Source: Albula goreensis (taxonomy: Eukaryota > Chordata > Actinopteri > Albuliformes > Albulidae). Taken from it: DNA of 64,000 nucleotides. The notes under the pieces are model-generated. The model searched no databases, was not told the DNA's origin, and saw only the letters and a program-made list of their open reading frames with translations. Below, piece after piece: positions 31,757 to 63,390 of this stretch. The stretch is from positions 18,557,534-18,621,533 of the forward strand of contig CM040764.1 of assembly GCA_022829145.1 (NCBI GenBank). Reading direction: 5' to 3'. The position numbers were made by a program, and so were the translations under genes. How positions within the stretch are numbered: position 1 is the stretch's first letter; every line of letters starts with the position of its first letter.

Positions 31757-33487
31757 CCAGATATTCCAGAAAGAGGCATGTACTGTAATTGCGTGGGATT
31801 AAATGTGAGTTCTAACTGACAGCTGAAAATACTGTTCCGTCTGCAGGCACCTGGCAATACATCACAACCTGGCATCTGACAGATAAAGCAAAATGTGGAA
31901 TATCTGGTTCAGTGTGTACTTCATGGGGAGAGTTCTCAAAAACTGCAGTTTCCAAGGGACGTCATGTAGTTTTAGACAGTCTTCCTATGCAAAATAGTTA
32001 TCGATCTTAAATCTTATATGCTACCATGGGCATCACTTTGTTTTGAAAAGTGATGGGGACAAAGAAGAGTTCAGTTCACTAAAGGCTTTCAAAAAGTGGT
32101 GGGGACAAAATGGGCTGGGATGATATGTCCCCAGCATCCCCAGTGTAAATGATGTCTATATATGCAGATTTTCAATTATATTCAATTGCATCCAGTTCAG
32201 CAGGTATAGTTCTAATGGGGGATTTTGGGGTAGTTCTCTGATCCACAAAAGCCAGAGCTGAAGGGGAAGTGAGAGGATGAGAAAGATATGGGGCCTTTTT
32301 TTATTACACAGTTTTACAAGTTCACCATAATTAAACTATTAAACTATTAAACAGTTCCTCAAAAAGAAATGCAAAGTGCTTTTTCATCAGTCACCTCAAT
32401 CAAGCTTCACATTATAAATGTATCATGTGTGAAATGGTTATCTTTTGTGGTTTTTAAAGATAAGTTGTTTTGCTTCCTTGAGATTTTGTGCAAAGTTGCA
32501 TGCCATGGTAAACAAGTTCAACTGAAGTGCAACCATTCACTTCTCAGAAAGCATACTCTTCCTGCCTTCTTGGTTTTACCAGGTATTGCTACACATATCG
32601 ATTCAATCCAGCAAACTTATTCTTTGTAAAGACACATGCTACTCAATCAAAGCAGACTTCCCAGTACAATGGTGTTTTTTTCTGGATGCTTTCCATTTTA
32701 TTTAAAACAAGCAAACATGCACTTTCGAATGCATTCTTTTCATTTTAAAACAGAATGCCATATGTCCTTAAAGACTGAAGTCCCCTTCAGTTTTACTGCG
32801 TATTCTCCCTTGAAAAGACTAAAGTCTGCTTTGACTGAAAGGCATATGCCCTTAAATAGCTTTTGTTGATTTGATTTGATTTTTTCGCCATCTCCTATCC
32901 GTTGCAGCTGTAGTAGTTGCCATCCCTTCATTCGTTGATTGAAATGGGCTCTGAAGTGCAGTGCTTTGCATTGTTTATTTTTTTTTTGTGGCATGAGACA
33001 AACCAACCATCATTTTACCATGTAGGATGATGAACAGACCTAATTACTTTTAGCAGCTATACTGTTTTGTGTCTATCTCTGTGATTGAACTCCAACTTTT
33101 TGCCCCAGTTATTCTTTGTTCATGGAATTTTTCTTTGCTTGGCATATGGTGCCATCATGTTTTAACACTGTCCCCCCTGGCAAATTAGATAGATGGTTGA
33201 CTTTATTAATCCCCGGAGGAAAACTGAATCATCACAGCAGCCTGATACATGAAACCACAGATGACAATAGGTACATAAACACAACATTCAAACACTCAGT
33301 ATCGTCAAATTGTTGAATATCATAGTGTGAACAGCCCAATTAGTAGGTAACAGTGATTCACTGATTAACATGGAGAATGTCCAAATATGGAATAAAAATG
33401 TACAGTGTATTAGCTGGTGTTGTCCATAAAGGGGTGTTTAATATGACAAGGACACTGCTCCTCCCAACAAATGATGCTATGAAAGTG
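31757..33487. other. Intergenic, no gene recognised
   Basis: Unique AT-rich sequence between the ubiquitin-like cluster and the serine protease. I see no exon, RNA gene or clear mobile element. Confidence 0.6.
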
Positions 33488-33495
33488 TATAAAAG
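33488..33495 (+). promoter_or_regulatory. TATA box of the serine protease gene
   Basis: TATAAAAG lies 68 bp upstream of the start codon, a fitting distance for a short 5' UTR of about 40 bp. Such TATA-driven promoters suit a cell-type-specific secreted protease. Confidence 0.75.
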
Positions 33496-33555
33496 AAGCC
33501 CAAGCTGACCTGGAGGTAAGACTGATGCAGGACTTGCATCAGGAGTCAGTCAGTC

Positions 33556-36300
33556 ATGCAGTCAGTGGCTCTGCTTCTTCTTCTGTGGTCCCTGAGCTTT
33601 GGTGAGTAGCCCATCCCATGACTTGTGCTCTGCTGTAATTATTTTTTTTTAGAAAGATTTTTATAGGACTAACATGCAAGATGATTACATGTAAAAGTAT
33701 TAAAGGTTTACAGCAGGAAAAAATAAATTAATTAATAAGGGAAAATAAAAAGGTGCAGAGCAAACCTTTGAATGTGAAGCTTACTCTGCATTTGTAGAGC
33801 TCAGGCAAATAGATGCACAGTTTACCAACGAAAAGCAAATACAACACTAAAAAGCCAAACCAGTGCATGTGCACTAAACATTCTATTAGAGTTCCATACT
33901 TTATTTAAATAGGAAACACTCTTGAAACACAAGGCTTGTTCTTTCTTTTTTTTAACTGCTGCTGATGTTGATATGATATGTTTGTTTTTGTTTTTCTTAT
34001 TGACTACTTGCCTTTCAGGTCTGATCAAATGATATTTGAAATTGCTTTAGCCCAGTAGTTACAAGTAAAATACGAGTAGATTATCGACCAATGCAAACCA
34101 AACACTTTTGTTTGGTTGTCGCTGACTGACTACAACAGTTTGTTATATACCTGACTGGTTAGGGGTTTGTGAAGGCTCGCTGTCTCATCATCAGCGTGTC
34201 TGTCCCCCGCAGGTGCCTGTGTGTCCATGCGCATCATCGGGGGACAGGAGGCAAAGCCTCACTCTAGACCCTACATGGCCTCCCTTCAGTCACAAGGGGT
34301 GCATGAGTGCGGGGGGTTCCTGGTGGCCAGTCGTTGGGTCCTCACTGCAGCACACTGCCTGTATGTATCCACAGTTACTGGGGCTCCACAAACCGGGGTG
34401 CTGGGTGTCCCGAAGGGGGCACTGGCTATTGGGCTTGGACCTCAGACACTGAAGTCCTAGTCTGGGCATTTCCTTTGCAGTGTTGCACAAGGTATTAACC
34501 TGAATTGCATTGGGAAAGCTGCGAAAAACCACTTGCATGGAAATATGTAATCTGTGTAAATTGCTCTGGATGAAAATGTAAGCTATATTTGGAAATGTAA
34601 ATATTGAATGAAGAAAAAATCAATTTTATGAATATTTTGTTTCTATATCCATATTTCATTCATCGAATATGCTGAAACTTGTGTAGAATACAAATTTCTG
34701 GTGTAAACATAATTAGCACTGAAGATCAATGTAATTACTGAATATGCATTGTGTAAAAATGCATTATATGTTATCATAGGGTAAATGTGCTTCCCAGTAC
34801 TAATATGTTGAAAATACTCATTGCATTGAGGTAGGTGTGGGAGAGTGGACAAGAGTCTTCAGCATCAGGGTTGTCATTTTAAGGGATCTTGCGAGAATTT
34901 GGAGACCAGTGTTCTGGCAAATGGCACTGGAGTACAGTCCTCCATCTCAGACAATACACCCTACTTTCACACTGCCCAGTGCAGGATGCAGAGCTGCATG
35001 CCAGCTTGTACATCTGAAATACTCAGAAAGTACTGAAACATTTTCCACTTTTGTTTAGTCTTTTCCCGGGTGGAGAGAGCAGAGTCGTGCTTGGGGCTCA
35101 CTCCCTTTCCAGAAAGGAGTTGACAAAGCAGGTCTTCAGAATCGCATCCTTTCACAGGCACCCAAACGCATCTATGTCTGGACGTGATGACATCTCTCTG
35201 ATCAAGGTACTCATGGGTCTGGCTTAAGACCTCAAACAAGAACATCAGTTTTGTTGAGTTTTTGAGTCATTATTTAAGTTATTAATATCATTAAAACACT
35301 CACAAACGTTGGCTCTATTTGCTGAGATATAAAGGTGAGTATCATTCGAGCTGAGGGAAAGGGCTATTTGTTTGTGAAAAATATGGGCCAGGGGTAGAAC
35401 ATCGCTTAAATACATAATGCATCTTTACATGGGTCCCTGTGGGACCCCAGATGTAATGGAAGTTCCTCTTGGGTGCCAAACAATTGTATTGAGGTTTACC
35501 CTGACAACTAAAACACATTCTACTGAGGTTTGGAAAGAGTCATCTAACTTTAACCACTGAAAATCCGGTGCAGGAAATTTACAGTTGTTCAGCACAATGG
35601 AGTCAGTCAAAGAAAGACGGGTTAACATGCTGTCTAATTTAAAGTGAGCCGGAGTCTGTCACAGCAGTGTGGCTGCCTATATTCAAATTGTACAGTAACT
35701 GAAAAGGCACACAGACACAGAACCTTTGCCATGCACTTAAATGTCAGTATATTTGCCATGTGCAGCTGGAGAAATCTGCCACTCTGACGGACGCCGTCAA
35801 GCCCATCATACTCCATCGCAGCGTCAAGGCCGTGCTAGACGGAGCGGAGGTTAGCACTGCTGGCTGGGGCGACACTGATAACTCTGGAACCATGCCTGAT
35901 GTGCTGCATGAGGTGAGCTTGCAGGTCCTGAGCCACAACCGCTGTGAGAAGTATTACGCCAACCACCGTGACTTCAGCAGCGACATGATCTGCGCCTCTG
36001 CCTGCAAACGCAAGAGCCCCAGAATGCTCTGCAAAGACACCTGTGTCGTAAGTCTGCGGTTCTCTTTGATAAAAAAAAAAGGTTAATGAGGGTGAAAGGT
36101 TAAAAAGTTTTGATGGTTTTGTTGTTTGTGTGTTTGTTTCTGTTTAGGGGGATTCCGGTGGGCCTCTTGTTTACAGAGAAGAGGCAGTGGGTGTACTTTC
36201 TTTTGGCGGGGACCTATGTGGTTTATACAACCAGCCTGGGGTGTACCTGCTGGTCTCTCATTACATCCCCTGGATCGACAGCATCATGGCCAGCCAGTGA
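33556..36300 (+). CDS. Secreted trypsin-fold serine protease, PRSS57/complement factor D-like, 258 aa
   Basis: Chymotrypsin-family (S1A) serine endopeptidase. Exons: 33556-33601, 34213-34360, 35059-35206, 35766-36047 and 36148-36300, the five-exon pattern of granzymes, CFD and neutrophil proteases, with phases closing exactly. A signal peptide ([16 protein letters not shown]) and short propeptide end at Arg22, giving mature N-terminus [19 protein letters not shown]. The catalytic triad is His63 (TAAHC), Asp109 (RDDISL) and Ser211 (GDSGGP). Asp205 sits at the S1-pocket position 189, predicting cleavage after Arg/Lys. The Cys pair 136-201 is absent (Val143, Tyr217), while two extra cysteines (194, 203) appear in the loop before the S1 pocket. 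HSRPYMAS and the C-terminal PWIDSIMA recall PRSS57 and CFD. Human PRSS57 lies close to RNF126, which slightly favours that orthology. I cannot decide between the two. Confidence 0.92.
34460..34602 (+). mobile_element. Degraded SINE in protease intron 2
   Basis: TTGCACAAGGTATTAACCTG, followed later by GTGTAAATTGCTCTGGATGA and AAATGTAAGC, resembles the body and tail of fish tRNA-derived SINEs. The tRNA-like head is missing or unrecognisable. Confidence 0.55.
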
Positions 36301-36339
36301 TGTGTGCATCCACAAATCACACAGAAACCCTCTGGCTGA

Positions 36340-36345
36340 AATAAA
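36340..36345 (+). terminator. Polyadenylation signal of the serine protease gene
   Basis: AATAAA lies 40 bp after the stop codon, so the 3' UTR would be only about 60 bp. Confidence 0.75.
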
Positions 36346-37524
36346 AAACTAACCAGTTCAGCCTCATGCTTCAGCCATTTGCTTGGTTAGATCTTACCCT
36401 TCTCATTTGCAATGTCTTTTGCACTCTTTGCACACTCAAGCTTATGCATTTATGATCATTATTTGTAAGGGCCTTGGCTTTTCTGAAAATGTGAATGTTT
36501 CATAGTATTGAACTAATGCTTGTATGACTTCATGAAAAGACAAACAATGTCATTTTTAATGTTATTTTTCCACATTCAGTGATTTGACCAGTAACATGTA
36601 AGAACTTTACAAATTATATCTAGTTTAAAAATAATTTCTTTGTAAGATATATCCAGTTATGCATTTTTCTGAATAAAATAATGCTGAAAATTACATTTAT
36701 TCCAGGTCTGGTAGAATATTGCCCCTTGTATTCAGACACTCGAAGCTGGCTGAGCAAAAAGGCTGTAGATGCTGGTACAAAGCTGGAAACATTTTTTTTT
36801 AAAGAATGGATACATTAAAAGAGATTCTACTCTGCTTCTTATTAAAAAATAAATAAAAACTTGATATTGAATATTTCCACAATGTTAGAAAACACAGAGC
36901 AGCACAAAACAACACAAGCAAAGGTAAATAAATAAATGGACTGGACTAAGTGGACAAATTAAAGATGTGTAATGATGAACTGACTGTACCAAAATGCAGA
37001 AAACAGGCATAACTCAACTGTTGAGAAAACAAAGAAGTTTTTATTTGGAGCCCAGATGAGTTTAACTATCGAAATGAACAAACAATCAAATAAAACAAGA
37101 AACCACATAAAAAAATGATCAGGAGCGTTCCAATAAATTAAACAATGTATTAAGCGTTCAAATGAAACTAAAAGGAAAAATGATTTTATGGCGCCCTCTG
37201 GTGAAAATTAGAGGAAGTAGTAGGATCTGGAAACTCTCCAATGGGGACATATTTTATTTTACTTTAATGATTTTTGATTTTATAGTTTTTTTATTTCAAT
37301 AATACACAGAAACAGAGTAGAGTGACAGATGTACCAATTTATCATATGAAGACAGTAAACTTACCATATTTGATACTTGTGAGAAGTTGTTATAACATTA
37401 TAACTTGTGCTGGAGATGTTATAGTTAAGTAAACTGGTAAACAGTACTCTCTGGGGACTATTGAAGATTACCACAATATTTAATTTTTGTTTCAAGTCCA
37501 TGATATTATTTGCTTGGCTTGATT

Positions 37525-37541
37525 TAATAATAATAACAATG

Positions 37542-37586
<45 letters not shown>

Positions 37587-37587
37587 T
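37525..37587. repeat. (AAT)n microsatellite
   Basis: About 20 AAT units, with one CAATG interruption near the left end. Confidence 0.93.
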
Positions 37588-39051
37588 GAAAGTATAGAGT
37601 ATCTTTTATCATCTGAAAATGCTTGACTTCAGCTGCCACCACAATGACTTGAAAAGACCTGCATTTAATAACCAACATAAGATCTTTTTTTTTTTTTTTT
37701 TTTTTTTTGCTTTAGGGACATTTTAACCCTCACTGCATCAGAATGAGACTGACTCATCCCCACAAGCAGTAGCCAAGCTAAACACAAAAGAACAAGAGGA
37801 ACTCTTGATCATGAGAGAGAATTTTGTGCTTGTTAGCTTAGCATTTTCTCGATTGGCCAGAACGGTTGTTCTGATCTTGGCCTTGCAGAGGTGGCCATCA
37901 CACCGCTACTGGCAGGGGGCAGTGGAGGTCAAGTTGGAATATCCTGCCTGTGATCCAGTGATAAAGCTGCATGCTGAAACTAGTTTGGGGCCTGCAAACA
38001 GGAGCCCCCCCGCCCCCTGTTTATCACTGACAGCGCAGCTTGTGCCAGCTCTCTAATGAGGCCTGTAATTAGACCCACCGTTTGCCATTCCCTGGGGTTT
38101 ACGCTTGTTAAATATAACCCAGATACTCAAGCTAAGCAAAAACAGCTTCCCATGGAGCAGCAACACTCAGAGTTGCACAATGCTGGAATGTTGGATGGAG
38201 GGAAGGAGAGAGGGAGGCTGTGTAGGTGGGGTGGTATGGTAGTATCTGTGTGGTTGTGTAGGTGGGGTTATGGGTGGTGGTATCTTGTTAGGGGTTGGAG
38301 TACCATGTTAAAAAGGAAACTATTATCATTACCACCCAAGGGTGAGTGAACAGAACAAATGAAATTGACAATGTGCATGTTTGTAATGCCTCCACTCATA
38401 CATTTATGTGTAAAGCACTTAAATACATCTTTAAATATGAAGGACCGTGTGTATCATCAAGGATACGGCCATTTGCAATGAAATGTCTTACTATGTCTTG
38501 TCCAGCATTAGAGCATGCCTACCCTTTTCTCATGAATTGTAGCAGACTGCTTACTACTGAAATACTGGGTGACATTTCTATGGATCAAGTCACAGTTCTT
38601 TCAGCATCTGTGTCTCCTCCTCACAAGGTGCCACTCACTGAAACAATCCATCCTACTAACAGTTGTATATATGCTAAATGAAAAGCGTATTATAAAAGTT
38701 ACTATGACTTAATTAATTATTCATTAATATTAATTAATTCACCAACAACTCCAGCACCACAAGACATCTATGTTTCAGCATCAAATATTGTTGAGAGTCA
38801 GAAGAGAAAGGTATACAGGTTCAGTCAAGAGGAAGTCAGCTGTGTAACAGAACCAACGAAATGAATCGCTGCGGTTACCTGTCACTCAGTCAGAGCACTG
38901 CCCCTTTCTTAACTTCCAGGCGTAAAACACAAAGATTAAGCACAAAGATCTAGAAAGATGTAGATACATGGAAAGGCACATCACAATTCTACAGCCACAA
39001 ATAAAGCAATGAGCATGCCCAGTAGCCTTGAAGGAAATGCTTTTAACTGAA

Positions 39052-39052
<1 letters not shown>

Positions 39053-39091
<39 letters not shown>
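39053..39091. repeat. (GA)n microsatellite
   Basis: About 18 GA units with one AAA interruption, followed by more purine-rich sequence. Confidence 0.9.
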
Positions 39092-40140
39092 GAAGGGGGG
39101 GTGGAGAAGAGAGAGAGAATTAAAACCTTCTCTTGTTCTTGTGGATGCTGAGCTAAAATTAGTGCCAATGCAATGCATGTGTGTAACATCTAAAGAGCGA
39201 GTGCCTTTTGAGCACTGTGCAGCTGATTACAGTTTTCTAGAACAGTTCATATCTTCTGCAAAAACAGTTTGAGTTATCTTCAGTGTCAACCAGCATTTCC
39301 CTACTTAACATGCACATAGGAGCAGCAATTTACTGTCTGACAACAGGATGGAATTAAAACATCTCTTGGTTCTTGGTGTAGTAATTCACTCCTCACAATC
39401 TTGCCTGGTTTGTTTCCCAATACCTCAATGTCCTCCATCTGTCTTACTGGTTTACAGGAATCCCTATGCTAGACTTACACACTCAACCTACGAAACCAAA
39501 GGATGCAGCTCTCATTTCTCAACATATGGAATTGCTATATATATTCAGATATAGGATATGTTTTATGCCTGCTGGCACTCAATTCAGAAAGATGCCAAAG
39601 AATATCCATGACTTACTAGCTGGAGTGACTTAATATTTAAAATGAGCACAAATTTAAATAAGAATATCCATCGAAACTTGAAATAAACTTGCATTTTACA
39701 GACAACATGTTTATTCCTGAAAAAGGGTTTTCTGAGTTTTACAGTTACAGAAGCTTGTAAGCTGGGGTCTTCCAAATCAAACTGTGCAAACATCGGATAG
39801 AGTGTGTTGATACATAGGCAAATTCAATCAATACATTTAATAAAAACGATAACAAATACCACTGGAACTGAATAGGTTAAGCAGCAATACCAAGTTGCTT
39901 TTCTCTTCGTACAAAATGCGCACTCTAGTATCATTGGTCTAAAACTAAAAATGTCATCTATGAAAGGCCTGTCTTAATGTTAAATGTCTCGTGGTATCTT
40001 TAAGCGAATCATATATCAGTGCGTGTTCTGAGCGAAGCGAAATGCAACATCTTGTTTTGGTGTAACGACAACTGCGGATAGAGAAGCCAATGAAACAGCA
40101 CGCATCCTGGTTATGCTGTTTACGCACTGACGTAAGCGTT

Positions 40141-40286
40141 GTTTTTTTTCCAGCGTGAGGGGGGAAGGGGGAAGGGGAACCAAACAAGATGGCGGTAGCC
40201 TGACAGTAGCTGCTGGAAGATTGCAAACGTACAGTTAATACTCATGCAAACACCGGCATAAATCAAGGAAAAGGAAACATAAACAG
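40141..40286 (+). promoter_or_regulatory. Probable stk11 promoter and non-coding first exon
   Basis: A G-rich, CpG-containing stretch with AAGATGGCGG (40186-40195), a YY1-type initiator motif. AAACAG|GTACCT at 40286/40287 would make a donor for a non-coding first exon. A candidate acceptor (TTTTTTGTATAG) lies at 41959 before the coding exon. This splicing is inferred; the alternative is one long 5' UTR exon as in human STK11. Confidence 0.45.
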
Positions 40287-42145
40287 GTACCTAAAATATC
40301 TAATATTCCTGACAAATGTTTTTGTGATCATGTCAGAATTTCTGTGATCGGACACTTTAATATGCATGCACTATCTAGTTATCACTAACCGACACAAACC
40401 AGGTAGCACTAGTGATAGCTAACTTAGCTAGCTATCAAGCTTGCCACAAACTACAGTATTAGCTAACTTAGCTATCACTAGCTGTGATGTCTGTGACTGT
40501 TGACGTTAATTCACTGTAGCTGATTGGATTCTTCGGCTCTGATATTGTTACACATTGATTCAAGCGTAGCTATATGACTTTCAGACAAGAAAGTTGGATG
40601 TATGATTTAACATTAACCAACCACTGATAACGTTAGCTAACGTTAATTTGTTTCTCTGTATGATCGGCCGGATTTAGCTGATGCTGGAAATTAAGGGAAA
40701 TACAAGAGTTAAACAGAAAATACATTTAAGGAAAGCATGCATGCATGGAGAGCCGTTGCCGTGTGTTTATTGCGCCAACATTAGTCATAGCTGGCTGTAA
40801 CTGCATCTGCCACACAGCACAGACCGGTATGATAGGGGATCAAAGAAATATTACACATACAGTCAAATACAGTATTTGCACTTGACGTTAACTTGACGCT
40901 GCTTGCTTGCTTGCTGACGTTACTTAGCTTAGGGACGTTACAACAACTCAACCGGCTTTGCTCAGAGTCAGCTAACTTGTCATCACTGGCTGGCTTCATG
41001 CTTAACGTGGGCTAGCTTCCGTGTGTTATGCTATAGTTTTCTCCCAAAGCATAGGAACATGCTAATGCGGAAATGGTGCAATTTCTTTTGGAGCAAACGT
41101 GACGTGAGTATGGCCAGCTGGCGAATGGAAAAGCACAGGGAGAATGGCCACATTCTCAGGCTGCCAATACGGATTTTTGATGTTAAAGCAGCATGTTTAT
41201 AAACGTTTGTGCCAGCCTCCAAGATCGATGGACCGTATAATTTATTGAAATTATTTGCAAGATGTATACATACAGATGCTGGTTACTTTTCAGTTCTAGC
41301 GACGTAAGATACTCTGATTATTATGACTGCTTGCTCAATCATAAAGTATAGCTATCTAACGTCTGCCTGCAAAAAAATTGTGAACTTGCATAAGTAGCAA
41401 GCCAGCTTAACTGTCATTGGGTACAATTTTTCTTCAAGCTTAGCATGGTTGCTAAGTGATATCGAATATTTAACTGAATTGTGAATTTCTGAGTCTGACC
41501 CCGAGTAACGGGAATTGGTTTCTTGCATTACCAGATGGCGATTTGGTAAGGATGGAGACTTAAGAACTGGACCTTAACCCTTCACCAGCTGGCAAAGCAG
41601 CAAGTCCGGGTGGAATCATAAGGGGTCTGATTCATGTTTCTATAAAGACACAACATATTTTTTAATTTTGTCACTTAAAGACATGGTTGCTGAGGGAGGA
41701 CATGAACCAAATATTAGACGACAGTGTTCCATTGACTGCTTCCGCAGCTCTTGAACAGCGGTGTTGGTACAGTAAATCAGTGGGATGTAATGTCATCATT
41801 TAACCGCCAATGATACCAGAACCCTGACTTTAAGTGGACTGCACTGCACCGGCTTTTACACCCATTCACCTTATCTGCTCCTGTCCAATCAAAACTCACT
41901 GTACTGACTTTCCTTACACAATAAGGCAAGAAAATATTTTTAATTTATTTTTTGTATAGGGAAAAAAATCAAGATTGTTCTCTCTGACACAAATGAGTGC
42001 AGGTGAAGACACATTGGAGGAAAGCTCTATTTTAAGAAAGATAGTTAATTAATTGCTCGGTTGAACAATCAAATAATTAATTTCCCCCCCACCTGTCACC
42101 CTGACACGGAAACAGGGGTGGGGGGAGGGAGGGACCGCTTTAAAG
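40287..42145 (+). other. stk11 5' UTR or intron
   Basis: No coding sequence is seen. Many ACGTTA/TAACGTTA motifs occur between 40500 and 40940. Directly before the start codon, 42085-42096 and 42112-42125 can pair in a GC-rich hairpin. Confidence 0.5.
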
Positions 42146-62211
<20,066 letters not shown>

Positions 62212-62250
62212 CCCCGCCCACGGCATCCAGCACCCAATCGCAGCACCCAG
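62212..62250 (+). other. stk11 3' UTR start with downstream splice donor
   Basis: After the stop codon, 39 bases of 3' UTR lead to CACCCAG|GTGAGTGC, a strong donor. Human STK11 likewise splices from the stop-codon exon to a non-coding last exon. That last exon is not identified here. Confidence 0.7.
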
Positions 62251-63390
62251 GTGAGTGCTGCACTGGTTTGAGGTTGATCCAACCATTGGGGGGGGTGAGC
62301 GCCGAGCTGCCCACGTACGTGTCATGGTTTGGGATGAGTCTGAATGTGTGCAGCAGAATAAAGCAGGGGTGTTAAATCTTACCTGAGAAAAGGCTGGTAT
62401 GGGTGCAGTTTGGCTGTTCTAGCCCTCCGCTAACACCATCCAATTAGGCTAATTATAATTAAGGTTTTGACTGAAGACTGCGATTAGTCGATTAGACTCA
62501 GGTGTTGAATCAGGTGTTTTTTTTTTTTTTTTTTTTTTTCTTTTTTTTGGTGCTGGGCTACAACAAACAACGGCATCCACACCGCCTCTTCACAAATAAG
62601 ACTGGGTCCCCCCCGACATAAAAGCAATGGTCCTAGGGCATGCCTGACAGAAAATGCTGTGTAAATAGACGGTCATTCCCCGGAATGGCATTGATTGTGC
62701 GTTCATTATCGACCCTCTGGCTGTTTTAAGATGCTGTTTGACTCTTGAGAGTAGCACTTAAGGAAATTGCTGGACGTGGCGCTCTGACACTGAGTCGAGC
62801 TCTGATGAGCTGGAGGCAGCGTTGATTACACATGCACAGGGATCTGGGCGTGTTATTCAGTGAAACTTGTGTACTATTAAGTAAGGCTGTGATTTTGCCT
62901 CAGAAGTCAAAGATCCCGTCAAACTCTGGGGTATACTTACGCAAAAAGGTTAAGATGCACTGGTTTTGGTTCGTCTGTGTTTTTGTCTGTGTGGGTGACC
63001 AGGCTAATGCATGTGTGTTCATGTATGCGCATTTATATTTGTGCTTTGTGGTGTTTTTTTCCCCATTTCCCTCCACTTCCGCCTCCTCGGCTGTGATTAG
63101 TGGGCCCTCTGGTTCAGCAAAGCATCGCAGTGTTTTCTCCCAGGCTTGTGTGATGTCACGTTTGCTGGGCCGGAGCCCCCAGTCCAGGGTAATGTCCCCT
63201 GTGGTCCGGGTGGCTGTCACAGCCCCCCCATTTAATGAAATGTGAGAGAGGTTTTTTGGGGAAGATCGGTGCTATCAGAGAGGAAGAGCACAGCAGTGAG
63301 AGAGGAGGAGAGTGAGTCACAGTGTTAATAAGATTCAGCAGCTCTCTCTATGACTCATTCATCTCCCACACAGTCTGCCTGCGAAGGGTG
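62251..63390. other. Presumed stk11 last intron, no gene recognised
   Basis: It contains a T-run (62517-62548) and CpG-poor unique sequence. I could not place the non-coding last exon of stk11. Confidence 0.5.

Larger units (their letters stand above)
36346..40140. other. Intergenic between the protease and stk11
   Basis: I see no gene. The stretch holds an (AAT)n microsatellite at 37525-37587, a T-run at 37685-37708, a GA-rich tract at 39053-39091, and one CTCF-like GCGCCCTCTGGTG motif near 37191-37203. Confidence 0.6.

Noticed and set aside
34845-35036. Cysteine-containing reading frame in protease intron 2
   Set aside because: No donor follows it before the stop codon, it fits no family, and the exon 2 to exon 3 phase closes without it.
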